NCBI GenBank assembly: GCA_037127255.1
Contig: JBANSL010000006.1
Coordinates: forward strand, 84,499,350 to 84,563,349
DNA length: 64,000 nucleotides
Origin: Persicaria tinctoria
Taxonomy: Eukaryota > Streptophyta > Magnoliopsida > Caryophyllales > Polygonaceae
Direction of reading: 5' to 3'
Shown here: in pieces, positions 23,240-32,791 of the stretch
Layout of the letters: each line of letters starts with the position of its first letter
Numbering within the stretch: the first letter of the stretch is position 1
The notes under the pieces: generated by a model
What the model was told of the DNA's origin: nothing
The model's database searches: none
The model's input: the letters and a program-made list of their open reading frames with translations, nothing else
Program-made: the position numbers and the translations under genes

Positions 23240-24292
23240 AATCAAGAACCCCACCTTGTTGAATGCTCGATCTTGCATTTATCCTTGCTATATTCTTGAT
23301 GATTACAAGCAATTACAAATAAAACTAAGTTAAAAACAACAAAAGAAACAGCGACGGAATCTGGAAGTGTGCAGCGACGACCACAGTGGCGGCGACGGAT
23401 GTTGCGCCCGCAGCAGATATTGCAGCGGCCGCCGTAGCGATGGTTGTTGGGTTCTGTAGTAGCGACGGATTCCTTGTTCTGCGACAGTTTTTCAGCTTTT
23501 TCTCTTCTTCCTTGTTTCAGTTGTGTTTGGGCAATTAAAGTTTTGATTTTGTGAGTATGAATGAGGAAGAATAACAATTTGAATCCAAAGCTTTTGGATT
23601 TGAGGATTAAAGAACCTTTTTAGCTAAAAAGGTTTCTTCAATATATTTTCAATCTAATTTTTATTGAATGTAAAACATGAGTTTAAGTAGACAATATACC
23701 AATTCTATCTTGTGCAAAATATAGAGATTTGGTTGATAAAACCAGATAAAATAATCCTAAGATAAATCAAACTAACTAAAGATAGATAAATAAAACTTGG
23801 TGGAAAAGGAATTACCTAGATGAGATATTTTCCTTCCACCTTATTATTTCCTAATTGCATAAAATAATTATATCTAATTAATTAAATTCGAAAATAACTA
23901 AATAAATATGTGAAAATTCGTCCAAACAGTGACAACTGCAAAGATGATGAATTTCGGCCAACGTCGATTTTGATTCTGGAAAGCCCTTCAACAGCAAAGT
24001 TGTAGATCTTTTCGTCCTCGTTCCAACATAGTATGGCACGAACCAATCCGATAAATATTGACTCCGTACGACCCATTTTACTAAGACGTCGAAAAGCTGT
24101 CAAATCATATGAACGAACCAAAACGTGGACATGAACTCACCTTGCTCCTTTGGACCTTCTTCCATGATGGAGCCTACTTCTTCCTTTTAAGAAAGACATA
24201 CTCTTCCTCCAATAGCCCTCGAATTGATCTTGATAAGTCGCTAGGATCAAGATCATTGTTTGAGCCACAGAAGCTCATCCTTGATTGTATCA
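23240..24292 (-). repeat. right LTR of the inverted-LTR element, inverted
   Basis: Reverse complement of the left LTR over about 23630-24292. The inner ~390 bp (23240-23630) do not match the left LTR in detail but occupy the same R/U5 position, and end next to a primer-site-like TTGATTCCGAGCCC on the minus strand. The inner end is approximate. Confidence 0.65.
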
Positions 24293-24297
24293 CTTAC

Positions 24298-25897
24298 CAA
24301 AGAAAGTCATAAGGAAATTTCTTGCCTTGAGCTATTCAATTCAGTACAAGATCGCTAAGAGCAATTCTGTTGCAGATGCCCTGTCTAGACGAGGTCTGTC
24401 AGTACAGGATACAGAAGTGCAACTAGCAGAAGATGGATCTTGTAAGGCATTGGTGGTGATCAAGCCAACTTGGTGCAAGAGGTGATAGACAACTACTTGG
24501 GGGATCCAGAGATATCAGAAGTTGAATCTGCAGTAGCTATTGATCCGACTTCTCCATTCAAATGGCATAGGAAAATTTTGAGGTACAAGGGCAGAATTGT
24601 AGTGGGGCAAGGACATGAGTTGAGAGCAAAGATAACCTTGGCATTCCATACAGAGGCAATGGGAGGCCATTCAGGGGTAAAAGCAACCTATAATAGAATA
24701 AAGTCCTTATTCTTTTGGCCTAAGCTAAAGGCTTTTATGGAAGTGTTTTTCAGAGAATGGGATGTATGCCAAAGGCATAAGCATGAGACTTCTGCATATT
24801 CTGGCCTATTACAACCATTTCCAATTCCTGAGGCTCCTTGGCATTCAGTGGGAATGGACTTTGTAGAAGGATTACCAAAGTCTGAAGGATATGAGGTGAT
24901 ATTGGTGGTAGTGGATAGATTCACAAAGTATATATGCTCATTTTCTGTTGTTGAGTCACCCATTCTCAGCAAGTCAGGTTGTCCAATTGTTCATGGATAA
25001 CATCTATAAGTTGCACGACCTACCCCATGACATTGTCTCTGACAGGGACAAGGTTTTTACTAGCAATCTATGGAGAGAATTCTTCAACAAATTGGGAACT
25101 TCTCTCAAAATGTCAACATCTTATCACCCTCAAACAGATGGGCAAATTGAAAGAGTAAACCAGTGCCTGGAGAATTATCTAAGATGTATGACTTCGGCTA
25201 TGCCAAAGAAATGGGCTCAGTGGATTATTCTAGTTGAATGGTGGACAATACATGTTATCATACAACATTGAAGATGTTTCCCTTTCAGGCATTGTATGGG
25301 TATTCACCTCCACAACTTGGACTAAGAGCAGGCAGTGTCACGACAGCTTTTTTGAAGGATTGGATGCAGGAAAGAGAAGGAGCATTGCAGATTTTGAAAT
25401 CAAGATTGAAAGAAGCTCAAGAACGTATGAAGTTCTTTGCTGATGCTAGGAGATCACAAAGGACACTACAGGCTAGAGACATGGTTTACATAAAGCTTCA
25501 ACCGTATAGACAAACTTCACTGGCCTTGAAGAAATGTTTGAAGTTAAGTGCCAAGTTTTATGGTCCATTTGAAGTAATTCAAAGGATTGGTGAAACAGCT
25601 TACAAGCTAGCATTGCCAGCATCATCAAGGAGGATACATCATGTGTTTCATGTTTCGCAGCTAAAGAAGAGGGTTGGACCTGCCATCATAGTGCAATCGC
25701 AGCTCCCAAACACAGATCAAGCTGGATCTGTGATTGTGGCACTAGAGTCTGTGTTGGATTCCAGGGTGCACCAATTAGCCAATGGTGAGCTTGTGGTGGA
25801 ATGGCTAGTGAAATGGGCTAATTTTCCAGTTGAAGAGGCTACTTGGGAACCAGCTGGTCATGTCTTACATCAATTTCCAGATTTTTCTTTACCTTAG
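24298..25897 (+). pseudogene. chromovirus pol, second part: end of RNase H, integrase and chromodomain
   Basis: Resumes with YSIQYKIAKSNSVADALSRR, the end of RNase H. Integrase follows: zinc-binding HTEAMGGHSGV, then WDVCQRHKH, where the first cysteine of the HHCC finger has become W; catalytic residues in GMDFVEG, VSDRDKVFTS and DGQIERVNQ are present. The C-terminal GPFEVIQRIG, SSRRIHHVFHVSQLKK and a chromodomain (VEWLVKWANFPVEEATWEPA, ending at 25897) mark it as a chromovirus; such domains are thought to guide integration to marked chromatin. Frames change near 24485, 24950 and 25240, so it is inactive. Confidence 0.87.
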
Positions 25898-25935
25898 ACC
25901 TTGTGGACAAGGTCTTTTCATAGGAAGGGAAGTGA

Positions 25936-26069
25936 TGTTAGGACATTGTATGGGTTCATTGGTATAAATACCTTGTATAAGGGACAATATCATTCATTCA
26001 ATACAAATCATATTCATCCCTTACTTACTCTCTCTCATGGTTGTTAGGCTCTAACTGACAAGCTTAACA
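25936..26069 (+). repeat. probable short 3' LTR of the chromovirus
   Basis: Begins TGTTAGGACATTG after a purine-rich tract and ends AGCTTAACA, giving TGTTA...TAACA inverted ends. It contains GGTATAAATACC, a TATA-like sequence. No partner LTR is in the window, so the end is tentative. Confidence 0.5.
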
Positions 26070-26434
26070 TTTTGCTACACGTGCACTTACGTAAGAGTAG
26101 AGTATGGAAGATGTGGGACCCATTATTTTATCTTATTTATGCACTTTAATTCTAGAAGCTCAAATAGACGGTTTTAAACAAATTAACTTAGCCTTTTTCC
26201 AAATCTGTAACTGTACAGGAGGGGTTACATAAGCACTCAAAGATAATAAGCCAACAAGTTCTGCCATTTTGAGCTTAAGCAATCTTTAAGCAATATGCTT
26301 TAGTTCTTATTTATGTTTGTTTCTCTTAGTTCGTTTTTTAGTGTTGGTTTGCTAAAGTTTTTGAGTTGGGTTTTATTCCAAACTTGATGTAGTGCTGGTT
26401 TACTGATGGAATTTGGAAAACATGCACCTGTAGT

Positions 26435-26935
26435 CATACTGAATCCAAAATTATTGATGATTTGGAGTCTACCAAGGCTACACTGCTGAAGTATAAAAAG
26501 CTTGCAAATCAGAATGTGAGGAAGCTCAAAAAAGAAAGGTCTTATGCTGATAATTTGTTGAAGCAATCTATGAAGGTTGAATCATTACAGAAGAAGCTCC
26601 TGGCACTAAAGTCAAATCATGAATCTGATGAGGCTGGTTTTGCAGTGCAACTTTATGAGAAGGAAGCAGACCTAAACCATCTTAGACATCTTCTTGAGGT
26701 GGAAAAATCAAGAGTTGATGCTGAGCAAAAGAAAGCATCAACATTGCAGGAGACTCTTGAACTTGAGAAAAATCAGTCTCTTAAATACTATAATCTTGCT
26801 CAAGCTGAAGGAGAGAAAGCAAAGAGTGAAGACATGAACACAAATTTTATTGCATGAACAATTGAGTTAAAGAAATTAAAGAAGGATTTTATTGAATCAA
26901 TGCAACACCTGGATACGTTAATTTGCACAATTTTA
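26435..26935 (+). pseudogene. fragment of a plant coiled-coil protein, one internal stop
   Basis: An open stretch from about 26450 reads LESTKATLLKYKKLANQNV and continues as charged heptad-rich sequence (LNHLRHLLEVEKSRVDAEQK, LQETLELEKNQSLKYYNLA). A TGA at 26855-26857 interrupts it, after which the same frame goes on (TIELKKLKKDFIESMQHL) to about 26925. It lies between the chromovirus LTR and the Tat/Ogre LTR, with no start codon context or splice sites I trust. The pattern recalls long plant coiled-coil proteins such as the MEE22/EMB1611 type, from memory only. Probably a host gene piece stranded between insertions. Confidence 0.45.
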
Positions 26936-27058
26936 TTTTACTTTTGCACAATCGTATTCTAAATCTACACAATTGTATCTTAATTTTGCACATTTGTATT
27001 CTAAATGTGCATAGTTGTATTCTAAATCTGCACAATTGTATCTTACTTTTACCCTTGT
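26920..27058. repeat. short AT-rich tandem repeat, ~28-bp unit
   Basis: About five degenerate copies of TGCACAATTGTAT followed by TCTTA/TTCTAAAT. Confidence 0.75.
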
Positions 27059-29796
27059 AATAATGCTATTTTTTTAGAAATTTTATGTGAAAATTAATCT
27101 TATTCGTGAACAGAAATAAAAATAAGACACTCATATGTTGAACAAAAATGCGCGAATAATTGTAAAACATATTTTATTTATTTATTTATTTAGAATTTGA
27201 GTTCGACCCCTTTTGGTTATCCTCTTGATTCGAAGTCGTATCGACACCAAGACTTAAGTGGTTTTGGTGATTTGAGCTGCACCCGAATTTTTTAACGGGT
27301 TGCCTACGTATCTCTTGGGAGAGAATCAAGCCTTACGTATCTCTTGAGCTTTATGTCGGGTGTCCTACGTACCCGTTTGGAACGGGATCAAATCACCCGT
27401 AGTTCTTTTAGGAACCAATTATTTAATTTGGTTGGACATTGACCTTGTATTCATTGAAAAGTGAATTTGGAGGTTAACGACTGTACCCGATATAATTTTA
27501 GTATTCAATATCGGGTTACCTACGTAGCCGATATGAGGCGTCAAGTCTTTACGTAGTTCTCTTTTTAAGAACCGTTTGAATTTGGAGAGATTTAATTTGA
27601 GATTTTGACCCCGTTTTCTTTTTTCTCGTGTAAAAGTCAATTTTGAGATTGACCCACTGGAATAAACCGGCAATGAAATTTTACGAGTTTAACTTTGTAA
27701 TTTTTGTCAAACTCAATGTCTAAGTTGCCCCAAGCATAATTCTTATACTATAGTGGGGGAATTTTATGACTAAACATGAACTCATCACAATATACATCAC
27801 GTAACTTGCTTTAGCCTCCTCCTCTTTTTTTTAAAAAAAATTATCTAGGCTGATTTGGTTTCTTTCTTTACAAAGAAAGTGCATAATTGTTTTTTATTTA
27901 TGGGCTAAATGATTTATATAAGCAACCCAAGTGGTTTGGAAGCCTTATGCATATCAGCCCATTTCAGTTTCTCTTTTCCTTAAACATGAATTGCACCTGC
28001 TCCCAATTTATTTATTTATTTTTAATTCAACCGAACCTTCTTTGCTTCTTATTAGTCATTTGCTCATTTTGTTATTCGACATTCAGAGGAAGATCAAAGA
28101 CACGGAAGGTGGAGACAGCACAAACGCCAGGAGCCCGCCGCCTGTCGGTGGCCTTGTGTTCTCCGGCCTGAGTAGTCGGAAGAGAGGGTGTCAGTCACGC
28201 CACCATCAAGCCCCTTGCCGCGAGGGTGCGAGAAGACAACGGCGCCGACCTGGTATGCCTAGATTTCCCCCCCTAAAATTCCCAACCTCGAATCCACTTA
28301 TTTAGCTCAATATTTAAGCGATTTGTACCCCAAATCCCGAACCTTTAGTCATGTCCATGTTCAATTGGACGTTCAATTTCTAGGTTCGATTGATTTTTTA
28401 GAACTTGTGATTTTAGGGTTTTTGATTTGTGCAATTTGGGGCTTTTTTTTTTGAAGTAGGATCGATTGACAAGGGGAATTGGAGGGCCAGGGCTAGAGAA
28501 ATTTGAGAAGAGGAATTCCGTCTTTGAGCAGTTGACAAGGAGGGGAGCGATCCTTGGGACGATTTCAAGAAGAATGGAGAGTCGAACGAAGCTCGAGTTT
28601 TCTGCAGGTTCGAATTTATTTATTTTTTTTAGAAATTTGCCCATACTTCAAGTTGTTTTCTCCCTTCTCTTAACCCAATTTGAGTGAGTTCAAGAAAGCA
28701 AGAGGAATCTGAGAAATTAGAGATGAGTTAGTTCTTCCTTTTTTGTTCCCCTGAATTAATCCGCTTCCTCGCGAGCATTGCACTTGCTGAGATTCTTTTA
28801 GGCTCGTGTGCTTAATGTAGTTTGACACTAATTTATTTGATCTTGCCGATTTGAGTCCTTGGGTCAGGCCCCTGTGTATTTTGAGTTTGAGACAAGGAAT
28901 TTGAGTTCCTTGCATCTCTTGGTTTATTGGTTCTCCTTGCTTCTTTTCTCTATTCCTGTTTTTTTTACAGCTCCTTAGAAATTTTATTGCTTGAATTTGC
29001 TATGCTTTATGCAAGATTTGTGATTTGGGATTTTTTTTGGAGGCTTTTGGTTTAGGACAATTGGCAGGGGAAGAGGTTAAGACGGCTGGTCACTCTTTGA
29101 GGAAGGAAGGAGAACTCAGCCGATGAACTAGGTAATTTGTGCTCCGAATTTCAAATTCCCAATTGTCTTTTTTTCTTTAATGCAGCTTTGAGCTTTGTTC
29201 TCTTTTTGTTCTACTGTCTGCTTTTGTCTGGAATTTGTAATTTTAGAGAGCCTTGGTTTAGAAATGTCGAAGGAAACACATCCTGCATGATTTCTTTTCT
29301 TTACAGGAACTTAGTTTGCTTGTGTGATCAAACCGATAGTTTGTTGGCTTGACTGACTTGCTTTGCTAATACTTTTCAGCAATCAGCTTCTTTCTCTCTC
29401 TCTCTTTATTTTTTTACTTGATTTGGGGGCTTTGTTAGCCAATTTGCACAGATTCAACTTGAACAGAAAATCTGCGTGAGTTTTGTGAATTTTGTTGTTG
29501 TGTTTTTTTTTTCTTGAAGATGGTAGCCTTAGCTTTGGAATTCTCTGCAGAAATTTTGACGGAACTTCACCCTTGTTTTAGGGTAAACCTCTGATTTCCT
29601 TAGGAAAATTATTGCCTTGAGGACTTTGTCGTGTAAGACTGAATTTGCTTGCAATTTGTTTGCTTGATTTGACCGCCTAGTTTAGGGAAAATCCAGAATG
29701 AATTAGTCTGCTAGTTTAGCGAAAATCCAGAATGAATTAGTCCGCTAGTTTAGGCAAAATCTAGCAGTGTTTCGCCCTCTCTTAGGGCTATTTGAT

Positions 29797-30040
29797 GATT
29801 CCGAAACCCAGGCCACAAGCGAAAGCCTGCAAGGTTTGCAAGGGCCTAAGCCACGAGCGAAAGCTTGAGGGTTTGCAAGGGCGGGGTTTCGAGAATCGAT
29901 TTTGGCAGCATATCGGCTCGATTTGGGGTGATTTGATGATTCCGAAACCCAAGCCACAAGCGAAAGCCTGCAAGGTTTGCTAGGGCCTAAGCCACGAGCG
30001 AAAGCTTGAGGGTTTGCAAGGGCGGGGTTTCGAGAATCGC
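29797..30040. repeat. tandem duplication inside the copy 2 3' LTR
   Basis: Two units of about 145 bp, each with GATGATTCCGAAACCCA, CACAAGCGAAAGCCTGCAAG and GGGCGGGGTTTCGAGAATCG. Confidence 0.8.
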
Positions 30041-30211
30041 TAAGAATCCCCACGCATGGAGGGAGAGCTACCTTGTTGGCTCTCTTCTTCTTCTCTTCCT
30101 TTCTTCTGACGTCTCTGTTTTCTGATGTGTGTGTTTTCTCTGCAGTCTTTGTTTTTTCTGCCGTCTGATTTTTTTCTGGCGTGTCTGCACCTTCTTTTAA
30201 CCCTACTCTTA

Positions 30212-31395
30212 GGTTGTGTTTGGCTGTCGGGTTTATGAGCTTTGGTGGATGGGGTTTCTGCCTCGGAAAGACCGCCGCGGTGTTTGGGTGGTGGTGTTTG
30301 TGGTGTTTGCAGTGTTTGAATATGGAGCTTTGCTGGATGGAAGTGGATGGGGTTTCCCCCCTCCTCCACCAAGGTTTGGTGGATGGGGATTTGGTTTTAC
30401 CCCTTTTTGCCCCTTCGTCTCCCCCTCTCTATCCATAATCAACAAATCGATGATTTTCCACTTCCAACAATCAGGATCGACGGTGACAATAGCTGCAGCG
30501 GCGGCCACCTTAGGGAATGGCGGTCAAATGGCGACCGGGGTAGGCTCCATCCCGACCTCGATTACCGGAATGAGGCGGCCGACAGATCTCGATCTGTCTA
30601 CGAAACTCCTCTCAGGCGGTCGATTCCCGCCGGATGGGGAGAAATAGCGGTGCAGTCGACACTGAATCTGGACGGAAAGGGCTTTTCCGGCCCGATCCCG
30701 GAGAGCTTGCTGAGAGGAATTGGCTTTGAAGCCCAATCCGGCCCATCACCACACTCATCTTCCTCGCTAGGGTTTATTAGAGTTTCCCTCCCAAATCCTC
30801 AGACCTTAGCTCACCTGACACCATTAGAGGGAGAGAAATCAAATCATCAATCAACCGTTTCTCTCCCTCAATTTCTGTATTCGATTCGCATCAAGCAACT
30901 GTTTCAATCCAACAATGTCGGCCAAATGGCGAGCTATGCAGCACCGCCATCGCTACACCTACAGCGCCGTCGTCTTCCCACAGCACCGCCATCGCTACAC
31001 CTACAGCGCCGTCCTACGCCACCACGCCTCCGCAACCAACGCCGCCGGATCCGCCGCCGCCACGCTCTTCAGGGCCCTAATCGACGAAAACTACAGAAAA
31101 ACCGTCGATGTGTACACATTCGATCGTTAAGAGGGAGGCAAGAATTTAGATCGGGATGAATTTCAAGAGGGGCATGAATTGGGGGTAATTTAGTCTTTTT
31201 GTGTGTATAAGTGGGGGTAATTCGGTCTTTGCCCATCAATCCATCCACCAAAAAATAAAAATACAACCAAACACAAAACCCAAAAAATTGGGTGTTGAGT
31301 TTTCATCTTTTACATCCTAAAAATCCATTCCCATCTACTACATCCCCTCAAATCTAACAAATCCCCAAAAATCCATCCCGTTCCCAAACACACCC
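30212..31395. mobile_element. PIF/Harbinger-like non-autonomous element with gene-like inserts
   Basis: Terminal repeats GGTTGTGTTTGG and CCAAACACACCC, flanked by the 3-bp duplication TTA (30209-30211, 31396-31398). Copy 1 LTR lacks it and shows the empty-site neighbourhood near 6525. The 1184-bp interior is unusually G/C-rich for this window and contains gene-like stretches but no transposase. Confidence 0.78.
30915..31130 (+). pseudogene. gene-like fragment carried by the Harbinger-like element
   Basis: A 71-codon frame starting ATG 30915 (MSAKWRAMQHRHRYTYSAV). The block HRHRYTYSAV is repeated after a tandem duplication of about 40 bp, which would disrupt any parent protein. The start recalls the N-terminus of plant THADA-like (DUF2428) proteins from memory; this is tentative. 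Upstream sequence resembles a plant 5' leader. An upstream stretch encoding LDGKGFSGPIPESLL (about 30660-30710) looks like a leucine-rich-repeat fragment. The remainder of the 71 codons (ATLFRALIDENYRKTVDVYTF) is unrecognised. Confidence 0.4.
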
Positions 31396-31884
31396 TTAGC
31401 CTCTTTTATAGAGAGAATGCATAGGATAGGATAGATCCCTAGTTAGGAAAATATCTTTCTTTTCCTTTAAGATAAAACATTATCTGATCTTCTACCTTTC
31501 TTTATTTTTATGTTATGTGTACTCTGAGGATATTCTTAGCCTCTTCCAATACACGTGCAGATCCTAACCTCCCTTTTTGAAGATATTGATGGATTTTCTT
31601 CTTTTTTAGTTGATCCTTTCACGAAGTTTTACTTTTAACTGCTTGTTTTTTTTTTGTTTTTTTTTTTATTCTGGCTTTTTTATAAAAAACGCAGCAGCCA
31701 TCTATTTGGCTGGTCTTTCATTTTGGGATTATATTGGGCCATCATTATAATTCAAAAGCCCATGTGGATTTTTTCCTTATAACCCAGTAACTCAACCCTG
31801 TATTACTTTTGCAGATTGAATAACCAGTTGAATCCGAGGAACTTGCCAGTTGCCACCCAAATGACGGAATTTGTGCTCTCGACA

Positions 31885-31887
<3 letters not shown>

Positions 31888-31927
<40 letters not shown>

Positions 31928-31930
31928 GTA
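31888..31930. repeat. (TA)n then (TATG)n microsatellite
   Basis: A run of TA dinucleotides passing into GTAT tetranucleotides inside the LTR. Confidence 0.9.
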
Positions 31931-32167
31931 TTTTTATGCTCTAATTTTGTATTAAACTTGGATACTTTAGTTCGCGAGGTTTAGTACGCTAAAATAATGT
32001 ATTTGATACATAACACATTTTGCGCACTCGTTTACTTGCTTGTAATTATCGCTAACCAATTTGTATTCGCGTTTAATATATAAAGCATCACATGAAATCT
32101 TTCTCGACAACAATTTCATGAGCTCACATGATAATGTTTAAATAAACACGAAATTTACCCCCAAACA

Positions 32168-32791
32168 GATGCCCCCGAACTTTGAATTTGCGAGAAGCAT
32201 GTCGAACAGATTCAAAGTTCGCCCTCAACCTCTTGACCTTATTCGATTAGGCACTTGAGGAGGAATAATGTGAAACTCATATGGGGCGCTTTATCCTGAA
32301 CAAGCGTAATTTTTGCGCGACGATCAACGTGTGTTTGATCATCGTTGACCAACCTCGATACAGTACACTTGTATTCCCATTGAAAGGGGGAGATTGGTGT
32401 GGTTTATGTTTTTTGGGTTGCATCTAGCATTCTTGACTAGCTAGATTGCCTACGTACCCTCTTTATGAGGGATCAAGCCATTCGTAGTTCATTTGGGCAC
32501 CCTTTTCTTCACTTATACGACAGGGTGCTTCGGTTTTCGGACTGACTTCAAGTCCATGCTTCTGCTTAGATTTTACTGGGATCTTTTTTTTTTACCGCAT
32601 CACTCAAATCGTTTGGGCCCACCTTCTAGGAAGGGTTTCCCAAACGCTTCGACTATCATTTGCGAACCCAGAGGTTTTTTTTTTTTTTTTTCGCGACTGA
32701 ATTTGACATATTTTGGTTGTCAAACGTCCTACGTACTCCTTGTTGGAGATCAAGTCATGACGTAGTTCTGGGCATTTTCACTCTTGAGGCT
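32168..32791 (-). other. 3' untranslated tail and polypurine tract of Tat/Ogre copy 2
   Basis: No coding sequence. On the minus strand it ends AAAGTTCGGGGGCATC directly before the LTR start TGTTTGGGGG, a purine-rich tract that would prime plus-strand synthesis. Small ORFs here are not supported. Confidence 0.65.

Larger units (their letters stand above)
16887..24292. mobile_element. LTR retrotransposon with LTRs in inverted orientation, nested in the chromovirus
   Basis: Left end is TGATGCAATCAAGG (16887), right end is CCTTGATTGTATCA (24292), so the same U3 terminus faces outwards on both sides. A perfect 5-bp duplication CTTAC flanks it (16882-16886 and 24293-24297). Removing the insertion and one CTTAC rejoins the chromovirus frame exactly. 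A tRNA-Met-type primer site follows the left LTR (17856) and a degenerate one follows the right LTR in inverse orientation (near 23235). Between them are a gag-like stretch, a MITE and a copia element. Confidence 0.8.
15492..26069 (+). mobile_element. chromodomain Ty3/gypsy element (chromovirus), 5' truncated, split by a nested insertion
   Basis: Plus-strand pol from reverse transcriptase to a C-terminal chromodomain. It is split at 16886/24293 by a 7.4-kb element. No gag or protease is present before about 15510, where the Athila LTR begins. A purine-rich tract (GGAAGGGAAGTGA, 25923-25935) precedes a short probable 3' LTR at 25936-26069. Confidence 0.85.
27136..32167 (-). repeat. 3' LTR of Tat/Ogre copy 2
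   Basis: Ends TGTTGAACAAAAATGCG (27136) and TTTACCCCCAAACA (32167). 5032 bp including a 1.18-kb Harbinger-like insert, so about 3.85 kb without it. It carries a tandem duplication at 29797-30040 and a (TA)n/(TATG)n tract at 31888-31930. The segment shared with the 5' LTR is nearly identical by eye, which points to a fairly recent insertion. Confidence 0.88.

Noticed and set aside
16887..24292. Foldback or MULE-type DNA transposon with long TIRs
   Set aside because: The ends are TG/CA, the target duplication is 5 bp, and a tRNA-Met-type primer site lies next to the left LTR, which fits an LTR element better.
27887..28305. Overlapping plus-strand ORFs with an exon-like G/C-rich stretch
   Set aside because: The same sequence recurs at 47758-48077 in the partner LTR; it is part of the long Tat/Ogre LTR, probably a transcribed leader, not a gene.
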